Positions 16,726 to 25,819 of a stretch of 64,000 bases of DNA are shown one piece after another. Within the stretch, counting starts at the first letter, position 1. Each line of letters begins with the position of its first letter. The notes beneath the pieces were generated by a model. The model did no database searches. It saw nothing but the letters and a program-made list of their open reading frames with translations, and was not told the origin of the DNA. The position numbers and the translations under genes are program-made. This DNA is from JBKQHQ01 sp052148715 (GTDB lineage: Bacteria > Pseudomonadota > Alphaproteobacteria > Rhizobiales > Xanthobacteraceae), in contig JBKQHQ010000147.1 of assembly GCA_052148715.1 (NCBI GenBank), forward strand, positions 28,151 through 92,150, given 5' to 3'.

Positions 16726-17012
16726 AAAATCATCGCGCCGTCGCCGGGCACGCCTGTCGAGATTTTTCCAGGGACGGGCATGCGTCGGCGCCGCGCCGGA
16801 CAACCCACTCGGCGACGCCGCCATGCCTTGAGCAGGCGCTTTCGCGGGTTATGCCGTGGTTATACCAACCATCGCAGCAATGCGCATTCACGGCGGCCGG
16901 GAGGTTCACGGTGCATCGCGGCTCTTGTGTCCGTAGTTGCGAGATTTGCTCGGCGGGCGCTATAGCGATTTTCAGGTCGGCGGCAGCTGCCGCGGACGCG
17001 ACAAGCGCCGCG
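16726..17012. repeat. Direct repeat A (287 bp) containing a truncated DUF3761 gene
   Basis: This segment matches 22617-22903 in the same orientation and without gaps. By eye I count about 16 differences, and the first 100 or so bases are identical. It ends abruptly at 17012, where the homologous gene in the other copy continues into its signal-peptide start. Confidence 0.9.
16730..17012 (-). pseudogene. 5'-truncated DUF3761 gene copy
   Basis: The minus-strand frame encodes the mature part of a DUF3761 protein, from ALVASAAAAADLK through CCDGWYNHG and SRHGGVAEW to the same C-terminus as the intact copy at 22621. The N-terminal Met and the first residues of the signal peptide are missing, and the upstream sequence is unrelated and GC-rich. 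The remaining frame is undamaged, which suggests recent duplication. Without a start codon and ribosome binding site it is probably not expressed as an exported protein. Confidence 0.75.
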
Positions 17013-17068
17013 GGCAGGCCGCGCGCGGCCGAACCAGCCCGAAGCCGCGCGGCCGCGGCCCTCAACGG

Positions 17069-18040
17069 CTATCCGCTTGGCTCCGTTTTGATCCCGATCT
17101 CAGTCAGCGGATCCTTTGCCCGCAGCCACGCCAATAGCTCCTGCAGCTGGCGGTCCCGCTTGCTGACGACCGTGGCGTAGTCGGCCGCGAATTCGTACCA
17201 GCCCTTGCCGGAGACCGCGCCGACGCTCCCCTCCTCGATCAAGCCGCGCAAGACCGGGCGGGGGGCGAAATTCGGATCGCCGGTGCGCTCGTGTAGGTTC
17301 TCGATGACGGCGAGCGTGTTCTTCTTGTTCACGACCAGATCCTCGGTCAGCAGCGGCCCCCAGAGCGCGAGACGCGGCCCGAGACTGAGGCGAACGGCGG
17401 CGTCGACGTCGTCGCGGGTGGCGAGGCCTTCGTCCACGATGCGATAGACCTCCGACAGCAGCGCGAACTGCATCCGGTTGATGAGGAATCCCGGCCGCTC
17501 CCGGCAGGCGATGCCGACGTGATCGATCGTGCCGAGGAAGCCTCGCCCCCATTCCACAAGCCGCGGCGGGGTGAAATCGGCATAGATCAACTCTGCGGCG
17601 CGGACGATGTGCGCCGGCGTGATGTAATGGATACCGATGGCGCGCTCGCGCCGGTCCGTCTTGCTACAGATGTCGCTGAGCAGGAAGGAGGCGCTGTTGG
17701 TCGCAAGCACGACGTCAGGTCCGCACAACCGATCGAGCGAAGCGAACAGATCCTGCTTGAGCGTGAGGATTTCTTGCACGTTCTCGTGCACCAGGAATGC
17801 ACCGTCGAGCGCCTGCTCCAGCCGCGGACAGGGGGTCACATTTGCAAGAATCGATTCGGTCGGGTGGTCGGTATCGGCGAGGCTTTCAGCAATCGGCAGC
17901 GCCCGTTGCCGGTATGAATCCAGCATGGCGCTCTGCACGTCGTGCAGAGTGACGTGATAGCCATGCCGCGCATAGAGCGTCGCGATGACGCTTCCCATGA
18001 AGCCCGCGCCAATGATTGCGATCCGATTGGACGTCTGCAT
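17069..18040 (-). CDS. 3-hydroxyacyl-CoA dehydrogenase family NAD-dependent protein
   Basis: A 323-residue oxidoreductase with an N-terminal Rossmann fold (IAIIGAGFMGSVIA, residues 8-21) and the family helical domain near 185-300, including RPGFLINRMQ and SGKGWYEF. ATNSASFLLSDIC and GIHYITPAHIV match the catalytic region, with the active-site His in the HYITPA segment (usually HFFNP). That change suggests a substrate other than ordinary fatty acyl-CoA, perhaps a hydroxy acid. It follows hyuA-hyuB on the same strand 28 bp after the hyuB stop, so it is likely the last gene of a three-gene catabolic operon. Confidence 0.85.
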   Translation of the reverse strand: MQTSNRIAIIGAGFMGSVIATLYARHGYHVTLHDVQSAMLDSYRQRALPIAESLADTDHPTESILANVTPCPRLEQALDGAFLVHENVQEILTLKQDLFASLDRLCGPDVVLATNSASFLLSDICSKTDRRERAIGIHYITPAHIVRAAELIYADFTPPRLVEWGRGFLGTIDHVGIACRERPGFLINRMQFALLSEVYRIVDEGLATRDDVDAAVRLSLGPRLALWGPLLTEDLVVNKKNTLAVIENLHERTGDPNFAPRPVLRGLIEEGSVGAVSGKGWYEFAADYATVVSKRDRQLQELLAWLRAKDPLTEIGIKTEPSG

Positions 18041-18067
18041 GAAAAACGCTCCCTGCCGGGTCGAGCT

Positions 18068-20221
18068 TTAGGCATCGAGGATGATGGTTGGCAGCGTTTC
18101 CTGGCCGCGCCGCGCCACTTCGGTCTCAAGCAGCGTACCGCATTCGATGCAGACGAATTCCCGCAACTCCAGCTCGGCGTGCAGGGTGAGACGCGGCCCG
18201 AATGCCTCAGGCGGCACGTCGCGCCGGTGTGCGCGCGGTTTCCAATCCTCGGTCGCCGGGCCGAGATCAGCACCACACAGGCAGCGGAAGCGCTTGCCGT
18301 TGTCGATCCGCGGGCAGACGGAGGCAACCGCGACATCCGGCTCGGCGGCGGGCGTCCGGCCGCCCAGGCGCTCGGCCCGGATCGCGCGGCGCCGTTGCCG
18401 GGTCGCCGCGGCGTCGACGGCGCCGTCGCGCAGCACCACGCCGTAAAGGGTGGCCGCCCAGTGCGGCGTCACGAAGCCATTGTTGACGTCACGGGCGACC
18501 CGCTCAGGCTCGCGGCGGATCGGATCACCATAACCGCCGCCGCCCTGGAACGAATAGGCGAGGACGTCGCCGCGGCGGAGCGGGAAGTGGCCCGGCTTGG
18601 AATCGAGCCGCCGCACATCGTCGCCCGCATTGAGCAGATCGTGCATGTGGGTGTTGGCATCGATCAGCTCGGCGATGCTCGCTTTCGACTGGCGCAGCAG
18701 ATGATAGGCGCAGGCGCCGGGCATGCCGCCGAACTGGCCGACCGAGTTCGGCACCTGCACGCCATGCCCGACCACCATGGTGTGCAGCTCCTCCACGTCG
18801 TGCGGCGTCACGGCAAGCCCGGTGGTCACGCCGCCGCGCATCGCGCCGGCACCGGCGGTGTCGGGGATGAACGAGCGGAACAGGTAGAGAAATGGCCCCG
18901 CGGCTTCGTTGGCCTCGACGTTGCCGATGCGCGGGCGCGGAATCGAATGATCACCGGAGCCGTCGAGGCCGTCGTGGTCGATATAGGCGCCGCCGCCGCC
19001 GGCCATGGCGTCCATCAGCAGCATTCCGAAGGGGCCGCCGTCGCGGTCGGGCCCGGCCATGGTCAGCACCGAGAACTGACCCTTGGTGACGGCTTGGCCT
19101 TCCCGCACCAGCTCGGGCACGCTGGCGACCATGCGCGAGAGGGCGGCGACCGCCACGTTTTGCACCACCCACGCGGTCGAGACCGTGGCGCCGGAAACCG
19201 GCGCGGGCCAGCGCGCGTTGCAGATATTGGCCTCCGGCACCTTGATCGTCACCGGCTTGAGCACGCCTTCATTCCAGCGGATGTCCGGGGCGAGGATCGG
19301 CAGCAGTCCGGTGAACAGGGCGCCGCGCAAACCCGAGCGGGTGCAATTGATGAAGCCCGGTGCCTGCGGGGACGACCCCTGCATGTCGAGGGTGAGGACG
19401 TCGCCGCGTTTGATCGCCGCAACCTCGATCTGATAGAGCCGGTTGGCGTGGCCATCGTGGTCGAGGAAATCGCGCGCCCGGTAGATGCCGTCGGGGATGC
19501 GCTTGAGCCGCTCGCGCAGACGGCTTTCCGAGTTGTCGATCTCGGTGCGCATGACCCGATCGACCGTGTCGACGCCGTAACGCTCCATCAACTGGCTGAA
19601 GCGGCGGGCGGCCACGTTGTTGGCAGCTATCATCGCCTTGAGATCGAGCCCGACGATGTGCGGCAGCCGAGTCATGCCCATGATCATCTGCCAGATGTCC
19701 TGACGCAGCACGCCATTTTCGACGATCTTCACGCCGGGCAGCAGCATCGCCTCTTGCTGCACGTCGGTCGCCGCAAAGGCCCAGCTGCCGAACGTCATCC
19801 CGCCGGTATCGAGCTCGTGGGCGCAGGCGCCGGTCCAAGCGATGCGCCGGCCCGCGTGAAAGATCGGCATCACGATCGATACATCGGGCTGATGGATGGC
19901 GCCCCGGTAAGGATCGTTGAGGATGAACATGTCACCCTCGTTGATCCCCGGGTTCTCGCTGAAATGCTCGATGATGCTGTAGATCACGGTCGACATGGTG
20001 CCGGCATGGAAGATCACCTGCGGCCCCATATTCACGATGGCGCCGTCGGCGAGATAGATGCCGACGTTGAAATCAGTCGCTTCGGTCACGACCGGCGAGC
20101 CCGACACGTTCTTCAGGGTTATCGCCTGCTCCTCGGTGATAGCCTCGAGCTTGTGGCGGATCACCTCGAAGGTGATCGGATCGATCGCGGTGTTGCCGCG
20201 GGATTGCGCGCTGGTATTCAT
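18068..20221 (-). CDS. hyuB: Hydantoinase B/oxoprolinase family subunit with zinc-ribbon-like C-terminus
   Basis: The protein (717 residues) belongs to the HyuB/acetone carboxylase alpha-like family. It starts DPITFEVIRHKLEAITEEQA and contains the family block NDPYRGAIHQPDV near residue 100. The last 80 residues hold CLCGADLG and FVCIECG, a four-Cys arrangement like the gamma subunit of acetone or acetophenone carboxylases fused to the end. This hints at an ATP-dependent carboxylase or amidase rather than simple hydantoinase. The ATG at 20221 overlaps the hyuA stop (ATGA). The enzyme would act with HyuA on a cyclic amide, lactam or ketone; the substrate is unknown. Confidence 0.87.
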   Translation of the reverse strand: MNTSAQSRGNTAIDPITFEVIRHKLEAITEEQAITLKNVSGSPVVTEATDFNVGIYLADGAIVNMGPQVIFHAGTMSTVIYSIIEHFSENPGINEGDMFILNDPYRGAIHQPDVSIVMPIFHAGRRIAWTGACAHELDTGGMTFGSWAFAATDVQQEAMLLPGVKIVENGVLRQDIWQMIMGMTRLPHIVGLDLKAMIAANNVAARRFSQLMERYGVDTVDRVMRTEIDNSESRLRERLKRIPDGIYRARDFLDHDGHANRLYQIEVAAIKRGDVLTLDMQGSSPQAPGFINCTRSGLRGALFTGLLPILAPDIRWNEGVLKPVTIKVPEANICNARWPAPVSGATVSTAWVVQNVAVAALSRMVASVPELVREGQAVTKGQFSVLTMAGPDRDGGPFGMLLMDAMAGGGGAYIDHDGLDGSGDHSIPRPRIGNVEANEAAGPFLYLFRSFIPDTAGAGAMRGGVTTGLAVTPHDVEELHTMVVGHGVQVPNSVGQFGGMPGACAYHLLRQSKASIAELIDANTHMHDLLNAGDDVRRLDSKPGHFPLRRGDVLAYSFQGGGGYGDPIRREPERVARDVNNGFVTPHWAATLYGVVLRDGAVDAAATRQRRRAIRAERLGGRTPAAEPDVAVASVCPRIDNGKRFRCLCGADLGPATEDWKPRAHRRDVPPEAFGPRLTLHAELELREFVCIECGTLLETEVARRGQETLPTIILDA

Positions 20222-22326
20222 GACGCGGTCTCGGTGAGATCGATGGACAGATTGCCGGCGCCGTCGAGGCGAGCGGTTTGGCCGGGGCCAACGTAGACGG
20301 TGGTCTCCGGGTGCTCGATGACGGCGGGGCCCGAAACGGAAAATGCTTCCGGCATTTCCAGCCACTGGAAAACGACGGCCTCGGTCCAGGTCAACGCCGT
20401 TGGCTCAAAAATGCGCCGCCGCGCGGCCCGCGGCGCGGCGGTGGCGCTCGGTTTGTTGATCGACGGCTTGCGGGTGCGCGCCCTGGCGACAACCCGGAAG
20501 GTGGTCAGCTCGATGCCGGCGAAGCGGAAGCCGGCGCCTTTGCCGTACACGGCCTCGTAGGTTTCCTCGAACGACTCCACGAGCGAGCGGGCGTTCGCCG
20601 CGGTCATCGGCCCGTCCGGCGCCGGCATGATCAGATCGTGGGTCTGCCGGCGGTAGCGCATGTCGACGCTGCGGGCCAGCTCGGACTGCGCGCGCGTGAA
20701 GCCCGACTCGGTCATGGCGGCAAGACAGCGCGCTTCCAACTCCGCGAGCACGGCATTGACACTGTCGCAGTCAAGACCGTCCCAAGGATCGCGAACACCG
20801 CCGCCCGCGCGCAGCACCAGCGAGCGCTCGGCGGAATGCTGAATGTCGGAGGCGAGCGCGCCATAGGCCGAATGCGCCATGCTGGTCGCAGGAATGAGGA
20901 TGCGCGGCACGCCAAGCTCGGCGCCGTAACCGATGCAGTGCGCCGGTCCTGCCCCGCCATAGGCGAGCAGCACGAAGTCGCGCGGATCATGGCCGCGGCC
21001 GATCGTCACCTCACGCAACGTGTCGGCCATGTGTCCGTCGACGACATGGCGGATGCCGGCGGCCGCCGCCTCCACGCTCATGCCGAGCGGCGTGGCGATC
21101 TGCTCGCGGATCGCTGCGGTCGCGCCGGCGAGGTCAAGCTTCATGCGGCCGCCGAGGAAATTGTCGGGCGAGAGAATGCCGAGCACCAGGTCGGCGTCGG
21201 TGACGGTCGCGAGCTTGCCCCCGCGCCCGTAGCAGACCGGGCCCGGCACAGCGCCGGCGCTATCCGGACCGACCCGCAGCAGACCGGCCTCCGTCCGCGC
21301 GATCGAGCCGCCGCCGGCACCGATGGCGCGAATGTCGATGACCGGGGTGTTGAGGTGAAAGCCGCCGACCTCGTGGGTGCCGGAGACCAACGGCTTGCCC
21401 TCCACGACCAGCGCCACGTCGAAGCTGGTGCCGCCCATGTCGGTGGTGATGACGTTGCTGTGGCCGATCTCCTGCGCGAGCTGCAACGAGCCGATGACGC
21501 CGCCGGCGGGGCCGCTGGCCACCAGCAAAACCGGCTTGCGCGCCGCCTCGTGTGCCGGGATCACGCCACCGGCCGAGTTGAGCACGTTGAACTTGCCGCG
21601 AAAGCCGCGATCGCGCAGCAGGCTCTCGATGCGGTCGAGATAGTTGGCGACCTTCGGCGCCAGATAGGAATTGAGCACGGTGGTGGCCGTGCGCTCGTAC
21701 TCGCCGATGATCGTCGACACCTCGCACGACAAGCTCACATAGGCGTCCGGCCGCATCGAGCGGATGATCTCGCCGACGCGCTGCTCGTGCGCGGGGTTGC
21801 GGAACGACCAGAGCAGCGCCACGGCAAAAGTTTGTGCGCCGGCGTCGATCAATTCTTGGACCGCGGTGCGGACGCTGCCCTCGTCCAACGGAATGAGCAC
21901 GCGACCGGCCTGATCGACGCGCTCGCGCACCTCGCGCACCAGCCGCCGCGGCACGATCGGATCGGGATAACGCCGGCGGCTGTAGCGACCCAGATGCTCA
22001 ACCGGTATGCCGGCGGTGAAGCCCATCAGCCGCTGCAGCGCCAGCGTGTCGCCGAATCCACGAGTGGCGATCAGACCGGTCGCCGCCCCCGTGCGCTCGA
22101 TAAGGGCATTGGTCGCTTGCGTGGTGCCATGACCAAAGGCGCTGACGCGGCCAAGCAGCTCCTCCGGCGCCATTCGCTGCGTCGCCGCCACGATGGCGAC
22201 GGCGTCGAACACGCCCTTCTCCAGCTCGCCCGGGGTCGTGGGCGCCTTGGCGGTGCTGATGTTGCCGCCGTCGTCCATCAGGACGAGGTCGGTGAAGGTG
22301 CCGCCGATATCGATGCCGAGATACAT
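20218..22326 (-). CDS. hyuA: Hydantoinase A/oxoprolinase family subunit
   Basis: A protein of 702 residues starting MYLGIDIGGTFTDLVLMDD, the ASKHA-type phosphate-binding motif of HyuA proteins. Further family blocks are GHGTTQATNALIERTGA near 95 and TTDMGGTSFDVAL in the middle. It should use ATP to activate the substrate for ring opening or carboxylation together with HyuB. The start at 22326 is set by this conserved N-terminus; an open frame runs upstream but is not conserved-looking. It is first in the operon hyuA-hyuB-hydroxyacyl dehydrogenase. The whole operon sits between two direct copies of a DUF3761 segment. Confidence 0.9.
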   Translation of the reverse strand: MYLGIDIGGTFTDLVLMDDGGNISTAKAPTTPGELEKGVFDAVAIVAATQRMAPEELLGRVSAFGHGTTQATNALIERTGAATGLIATRGFGDTLALQRLMGFTAGIPVEHLGRYSRRRYPDPIVPRRLVREVRERVDQAGRVLIPLDEGSVRTAVQELIDAGAQTFAVALLWSFRNPAHEQRVGEIIRSMRPDAYVSLSCEVSTIIGEYERTATTVLNSYLAPKVANYLDRIESLLRDRGFRGKFNVLNSAGGVIPAHEAARKPVLLVASGPAGGVIGSLQLAQEIGHSNVITTDMGGTSFDVALVVEGKPLVSGTHEVGGFHLNTPVIDIRAIGAGGGSIARTEAGLLRVGPDSAGAVPGPVCYGRGGKLATVTDADLVLGILSPDNFLGGRMKLDLAGATAAIREQIATPLGMSVEAAAAGIRHVVDGHMADTLREVTIGRGHDPRDFVLLAYGGAGPAHCIGYGAELGVPRILIPATSMAHSAYGALASDIQHSAERSLVLRAGGGVRDPWDGLDCDSVNAVLAELEARCLAAMTESGFTRAQSELARSVDMRYRRQTHDLIMPAPDGPMTAANARSLVESFEETYEAVYGKGAGFRFAGIELTTFRVVARARTRKPSINKPSATAAPRAARRRIFEPTALTWTEAVVFQWLEMPEAFSVSGPAVIEHPETTVYVGPGQTARLDGAGNLSIDLTETAS

Positions 22327-22616
22327 TGCCGCGCCCGCCGTAAGAACGTGCTGATCGCTCCGCTTCCAGACTTCCACATAATCGGGAAAATCGCTACCGT
22401 CCGTGCCGGGCCGCGTCCCGGAAGTTGCCGATCTGAAGCTCCGCAAGGAGGCGCACGTGTCACAGCGCCCCGATGGCTATGCGGTTCTCATCACGCGGCG
22501 ATGTATCTCATCGCTTCGTCGAAGCGTTCTGATAGATCCTGCATCTGGCAGAGTGCGAGGCCCCGTTTCGGGTAATCGGCCGTGATCGCCGCCCGCAATT
22601 CCCGGTCTGATCCCGG

Positions 22617-22903
22617 AAAATCATCGCGCCGTCGCCGGGCACGCCTGTCGAGATTTTTCCAGGGACGGGCATGCGTCGGCGCCGCGCCGGACAACCCACT
22701 CGGCGACGCCGCCATGCTTTGAGCATGCGCCTTGGTGGGTTATGCCGTGGTTATACCAGCCATCGCAGCAATGCGCGTTCACGGCGGCCGGGAGGTTGAC
22801 GGTGCATCGCGGCTCTGGCGGCCGTGGTTGCGAGATTTGCTCGGCGGGCGCTATAGCGAGTTTCAGGTCAGCGGCAGCCGCTGCGGACGCGACAAGCGCC
22901 GCG
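22617..22903. repeat. Direct repeat B (287 bp), parent copy with intact DUF3761 gene
   Basis: This is the second copy of the segment at 16726-17012, same orientation. Here the minus-strand gene runs on beyond the repeat end to a proper start codon at 22932, so this copy is likely the original. Together the repeats bracket the 5.6-kb hyuA-hyuB-dehydrogenase region. Confidence 0.9.
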
Positions 22904-22932
22904 AGCGTGGCGGTGGCAACAAGGCGATGCAT
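22621..22932 (-). CDS. Small exported DUF3761 protein
   Basis: A 103-residue protein with a clean signal peptide (MHRLVATATLAALVASAAAAA). The mature part has six Cys in all and carries the DUF3761 pattern CCDGWYNHG, then CSKHGGVAEWV. A GGGAGGAA ribosome binding site sits properly before the ATG at 22932. The molecular function of DUF3761 is not known. The conserved Cys/His/Trp residues suggest a disulfide-bonded extracytoplasmic domain. A truncated duplicate is at 16730 and a decayed relative at 14974. Confidence 0.82.
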   Translation of the reverse strand: MHRLVATATLAALVASAAAAADLKLAIAPAEQISQPRPPEPRCTVNLPAAVNAHCCDGWYNHGITHQGACSKHGGVAEWVVRRGADACPSLEKSRQACPATAR

Positions 22933-23138
22933 TGGTGATTCCTCCCGAATCAGCAAAATGATACGGCTGTGATCGGGAGCCCATTAAGGCGCGTGCGGCA
23001 AAAAGCAGGCAAATGTTGGCGATTTACATGGTTTTGCGGGCTGCGCGTTTGATCTGACAAACGTGAGCCGATCTGAGGCTTTTGCTGCTGCGGTGCAGCA
23101 GACTAAGGAAAAAATCGAGTGGTGGGAGCCAACCGACC

Positions 23139-23384
23139 ATGAGCGGGGCCCGAACCCGAGTTGCTGATCTTTGGTTCAGCATCGCGATTTGGACCAAGGC
23201 TATCGAGAGCGCAATTGACGACAACGAGCGCATGCGTTTGATGGCTCAACGCGAGAAGAAGATTAGGCGCTTGCGGAAGTGGACGGCCAAGCTCACTCCG
23301 GAAGACGTGGCCGCCATTGCCATGGATCCAGACACTGCAGAATTGCTTAAGTTTCTCAATCTCGGCACTGCGGATGTCCCCTGA
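23139..23384 (+). CDS. Small hypothetical protein
   Basis: An 81-residue frame starting MSGARTRVADLWFS, with a basic, helical-looking centre (RMRLMAQREKKIRRLRKW) and an acidic C-terminus. I do not recognise a family. No strong ribosome binding site precedes the ATG. It stands alone, with a hypothetical gene 430 bp downstream on the same strand. The amino-acid composition is protein-like, but it could be a chance frame. Confidence 0.35.
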   Translation: MSGARTRVADLWFSIAIWTKAIESAIDDNERMRLMAQREKKIRRLRKWTAKLTPEDVAAIAMDPDTAELLKFLNLGTADVP

Positions 23385-23817
23385 CGGCTCCCTAACGCGC
23401 CGAACTTGTCAGCACGCTCGATTGGCGCATAGTCTCGTGGAGAAATATGGTCGCCGTGGCTGCTGCGGCGTCAGGTCCCTGGGAGATCGGCCCTGGCTGA
23501 CGGACTGGCTCGCCGGGATCAGGTCCGACGGCCGGAGCTGGCGCAGCCTCGACATGGCGGATCAACGTAGCCCACGCAGTCCGGACCTGCCGGAGGTGCT
23601 TTGCGGCGCCCGGTGTCTTGTGGGGGTGGTATCATTTGGCGATTCGGTGAAAACGGCCTTCCTCCAGGACTCCACCCGCCGCGGCGAGCGCCGCACGGAC
23701 CGGGGGACGAGGCGCCGTGCGGTCCTCGCCGGAAGATCGCGAGCGGTTCGCGACCTTCCCACACGAGCGCACAGACGGTGTCCGCGCGGGCATGACAAAA
23801 CGCGGGAGGAACGCAAC
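23385..23817. other. Intergenic region without a gene
   Basis: About 430 bp, GC-rich. The frame of the downstream gene is open through part of it, but that extension is Arg-rich and lacks a ribosome binding site, so I treat it as non-coding. No repeats or terminator were recognised. Confidence 0.45.
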
Positions 23818-24423
23818 ATGTTCGGACGCTTCTTCAAGCGCAAAAAAGACTCCACACCGTCCAGACCCGAGTTCCTGGCGGGATACATGATCACGCAATT
23901 CCTGCCGGATCATCACTGGCAGATTCCGCAGGCCGATCTCGACAATTACGTCAAGGAAGCCGGTCCGGAGTTCCGCCGGTTGATCGGATACTGGATATTG
24001 ATCTACTGCGCCTGGCTGTTTCGGCTGGCGGCGTTGCGGCAATTCGGCGAGGCGTTCGAGCAGGACATGCTGGCGGCGATGCGGGCACGGCTGCAAAAGC
24101 CCGAAGCCGCGCGCGTTAAAAAGCTGGCTGGCCGGTCGGAGTTTTGGTTCAAGAAGCTCGACATGGCGACATCCGAGGCCATGCAGGCTCCGACCCTCAA
24201 AGGCGTTCCGGTCCCGACCACTTATTTTGCCGCGTTCGTATTCGTCATCCTCGACGCCGATAGTCCGTGGCACATGCACGACAAGCCGCCGGACGCCTCT
24301 CTGCACCGCGTGACCATGACCCTCGCCAAAGTGCACGACCGTATGATCGGCGTGCTGCCCCGCATCATGGAAAGGGTGGCGGGGGACGCGCGCACGCGGT
24401 CAATCAGCAAACGCAAACGTTGA
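23818..24423 (+). CDS. Conserved-looking hypothetical protein
   Basis: A 201-residue protein starting MFGRFFKRKKDSTPS after a GGGAGGAA ribosome binding site about eight bases upstream. The middle has a mildly hydrophobic stretch (LIGYWILIYCAWLFRLAAL), possibly a buried helix or a single membrane segment. The C-terminus is strongly basic (ISKRKR). I recognise no domain. It is monocistronic, between an unidentified small frame and a palindromic element. The good start and protein-like composition support it as a real gene. Confidence 0.6.
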   Translation: MFGRFFKRKKDSTPSRPEFLAGYMITQFLPDHHWQIPQADLDNYVKEAGPEFRRLIGYWILIYCAWLFRLAALRQFGEAFEQDMLAAMRARLQKPEAARVKKLAGRSEFWFKKLDMATSEAMQAPTLKGVPVPTTYFAAFVFVILDADSPWHMHDKPPDASLHRVTMTLAKVHDRMIGVLPRIMERVAGDARTRSISKRKR

Positions 24424-24509
24424 CGAGACCGTTTGCTCGACCGACCGATTAAGGCGCACGGTCAGCCGTTGGCTCGACGGGGTGATCGCACGTGGCCTGC
24501 GGCCCCTTT

Positions 24510-24734
24510 CTTCACCTCCCCCCTCGTGGGGGTGGTCGGCGCGCAAAGCGCGCCGGGAGAGGGGGTTTCTTCGCATAAGTTCACTTGCTCAGTGTTCAGT
24601 TTCACAGCTATCGACTCGAGCCGGCGCAGACAACAAAGGATTTTGTAAGAGAATCTTTGCGAAGAGACCCCCTCTCCCGACACATGCAGGCGAGCCTGCA
24701 TGTGTCGACCTCCCCCACGAGGGGGGAGGTGAAG
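24510..24734. repeat. 225-bp palindromic intergenic element with 23-bp perfect terminal inverted repeats
   Basis: The ends 24510-24532 and 24712-24734 are perfect inverted repeats of 23 bp, both beginning CTTCACCTCCCCCCTCGTGG on their own strand. A second inner pair (ggagagggggtttcttcgca and its near complement at about 24658-24678) and a perfect 14-bp hairpin centred near 24696 (CGACACATGCAGGC and complement) add further symmetry. The whole could fold into a long cruciform. It has no gene and resembles a MITE or large REP-type element. Its outer TTCACCTC edge resembles the repeats at 8510 and 57621. Confidence 0.8.
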
Positions 24735-25387
24735 ACAGGGCGGCAAGTCAGATGTCGGGTGCAGGTGACAGCTTGACGGAGCCCGCGTTCGTCAAGCAGC
24801 ACGCGGCCGGCAACGCATCGCGTATTCCGCAGCGCGCCAACGCGCTCCGCCGGGGTGTTGATTTACACGATTTGTGTTGACATGGATTATGTACATGATA
24901 ACCTGCGCCTGATTCAACGGAGATCCCGATGGGGCGAGCGTCAAGCCGCTGCGTCGCTATGGTTGCGTCATCAGACCCGCGGGCCAAGGCGAGAGCGAGC
25001 CGCCGCGGCGCGCAGGGACGTGGCGGCGCGCCGGTTAGCAAGGACTGTGTCGCGCCAAGCGCGCGCGGCCGTGCGTACGCAAGGCGCCTGTTATTCTCCT
25101 GTATTTTCAGGCCATCCCAGCGGACCCTGGACGCCATCGAAAGGTTGAGAGCGGGCAGCTCTGCGCGAATCGTAACTTAAGGGCATGAAGAAGGTGGTAT
25201 TATATCGCAGGTTGCGAAAAACGAAACGAACCCACGGCGATAATTTCAATTGCCTCAAGAGGTTGCGGGACCGATGGGCAAGATATCCTGTTCTCGTTGC
25301 CGATCGTTGCGTGGCTTGCCCTCGGAGCCTTGCCGGCGCCAGATGCTTGCGCGTGCCGCCAACCCGCCCCCGGCATGAGGTACCTGC
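24735..25387. other. Intergenic region without a convincing gene
   Basis: About 650 bp between the palindromic element and the DUF1772 gene. Several short frames exist on both strands, but none has a clear ribosome binding site or a family I know. The stretch around 24850-24910 is locally A+T-rich and could hold a promoter. Confidence 0.4.
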
Positions 25388-25819
25388 ATGATCGCCGGAC
25401 AGCTCGCCATCATCGTTGCTGCCGTGTTCGCCGGGGCGGCGATCTACGTCAATGTCGCCGAGCAGCCGGCACGCCTCGGCATCGATGATCGGCCGCTGCT
25501 GATCGAATGGAAGGCCGCCTACAAGCGTGGCACCGCGATGCAGGCCCCGCTGGCGCTGCTCGGCTTCTTGCTGGGCCTGTCGGCATGGTGGCAGACCGAC
25601 GACTGGCGCTGGCTCCTGGGGGCCGTGATCCTCCTGGCCAATTGGCCCTACACATTCCTTTGCATCATGCCGACCAACAACCGGCTGATGGGCATCGACC
25701 CCGCTCTGGCCGGAGCCGAGAGCCGCAGGTTGATCGTGACCTGGGCCGGTTTGCACGCCGGCCGTACCGCGCTTGGCTTTGCCGCAACGGCGGCTTTCCT
25801 CTGGGGTTCATTGTATTAG
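25388..25819 (+). CDS. DUF1772 family integral membrane protein
   Basis: A 143-residue protein with about four membrane segments (residues roughly 5-22, 53-70, 78-95 and 122-140). The family pattern is visible: AAIYVNVAEQPARL after the first helix, WKAAYKRGTAMQAPLALLG, and CIMPTNNRLMG. DUF1772 includes proteins related to anthrone oxygenases, but most bacterial members have no known role. It is an isolated gene. Confidence 0.8.
   Translation: MIAGQLAIIVAAVFAGAAIYVNVAEQPARLGIDDRPLLIEWKAAYKRGTAMQAPLALLGFLLGLSAWWQTDDWRWLLGAVILLANWPYTFLCIMPTNNRLMGIDPALAGAESRRLIVTWAGLHAGRTALGFAATAAFLWGSLY

Noticed and set aside
17942..20296. Long plus-strand frame opposite hyuB
   Set aside because: High in Arg, His, Val, Ala and Asp without domain motifs, and exactly antisense to a clear HyuB protein.
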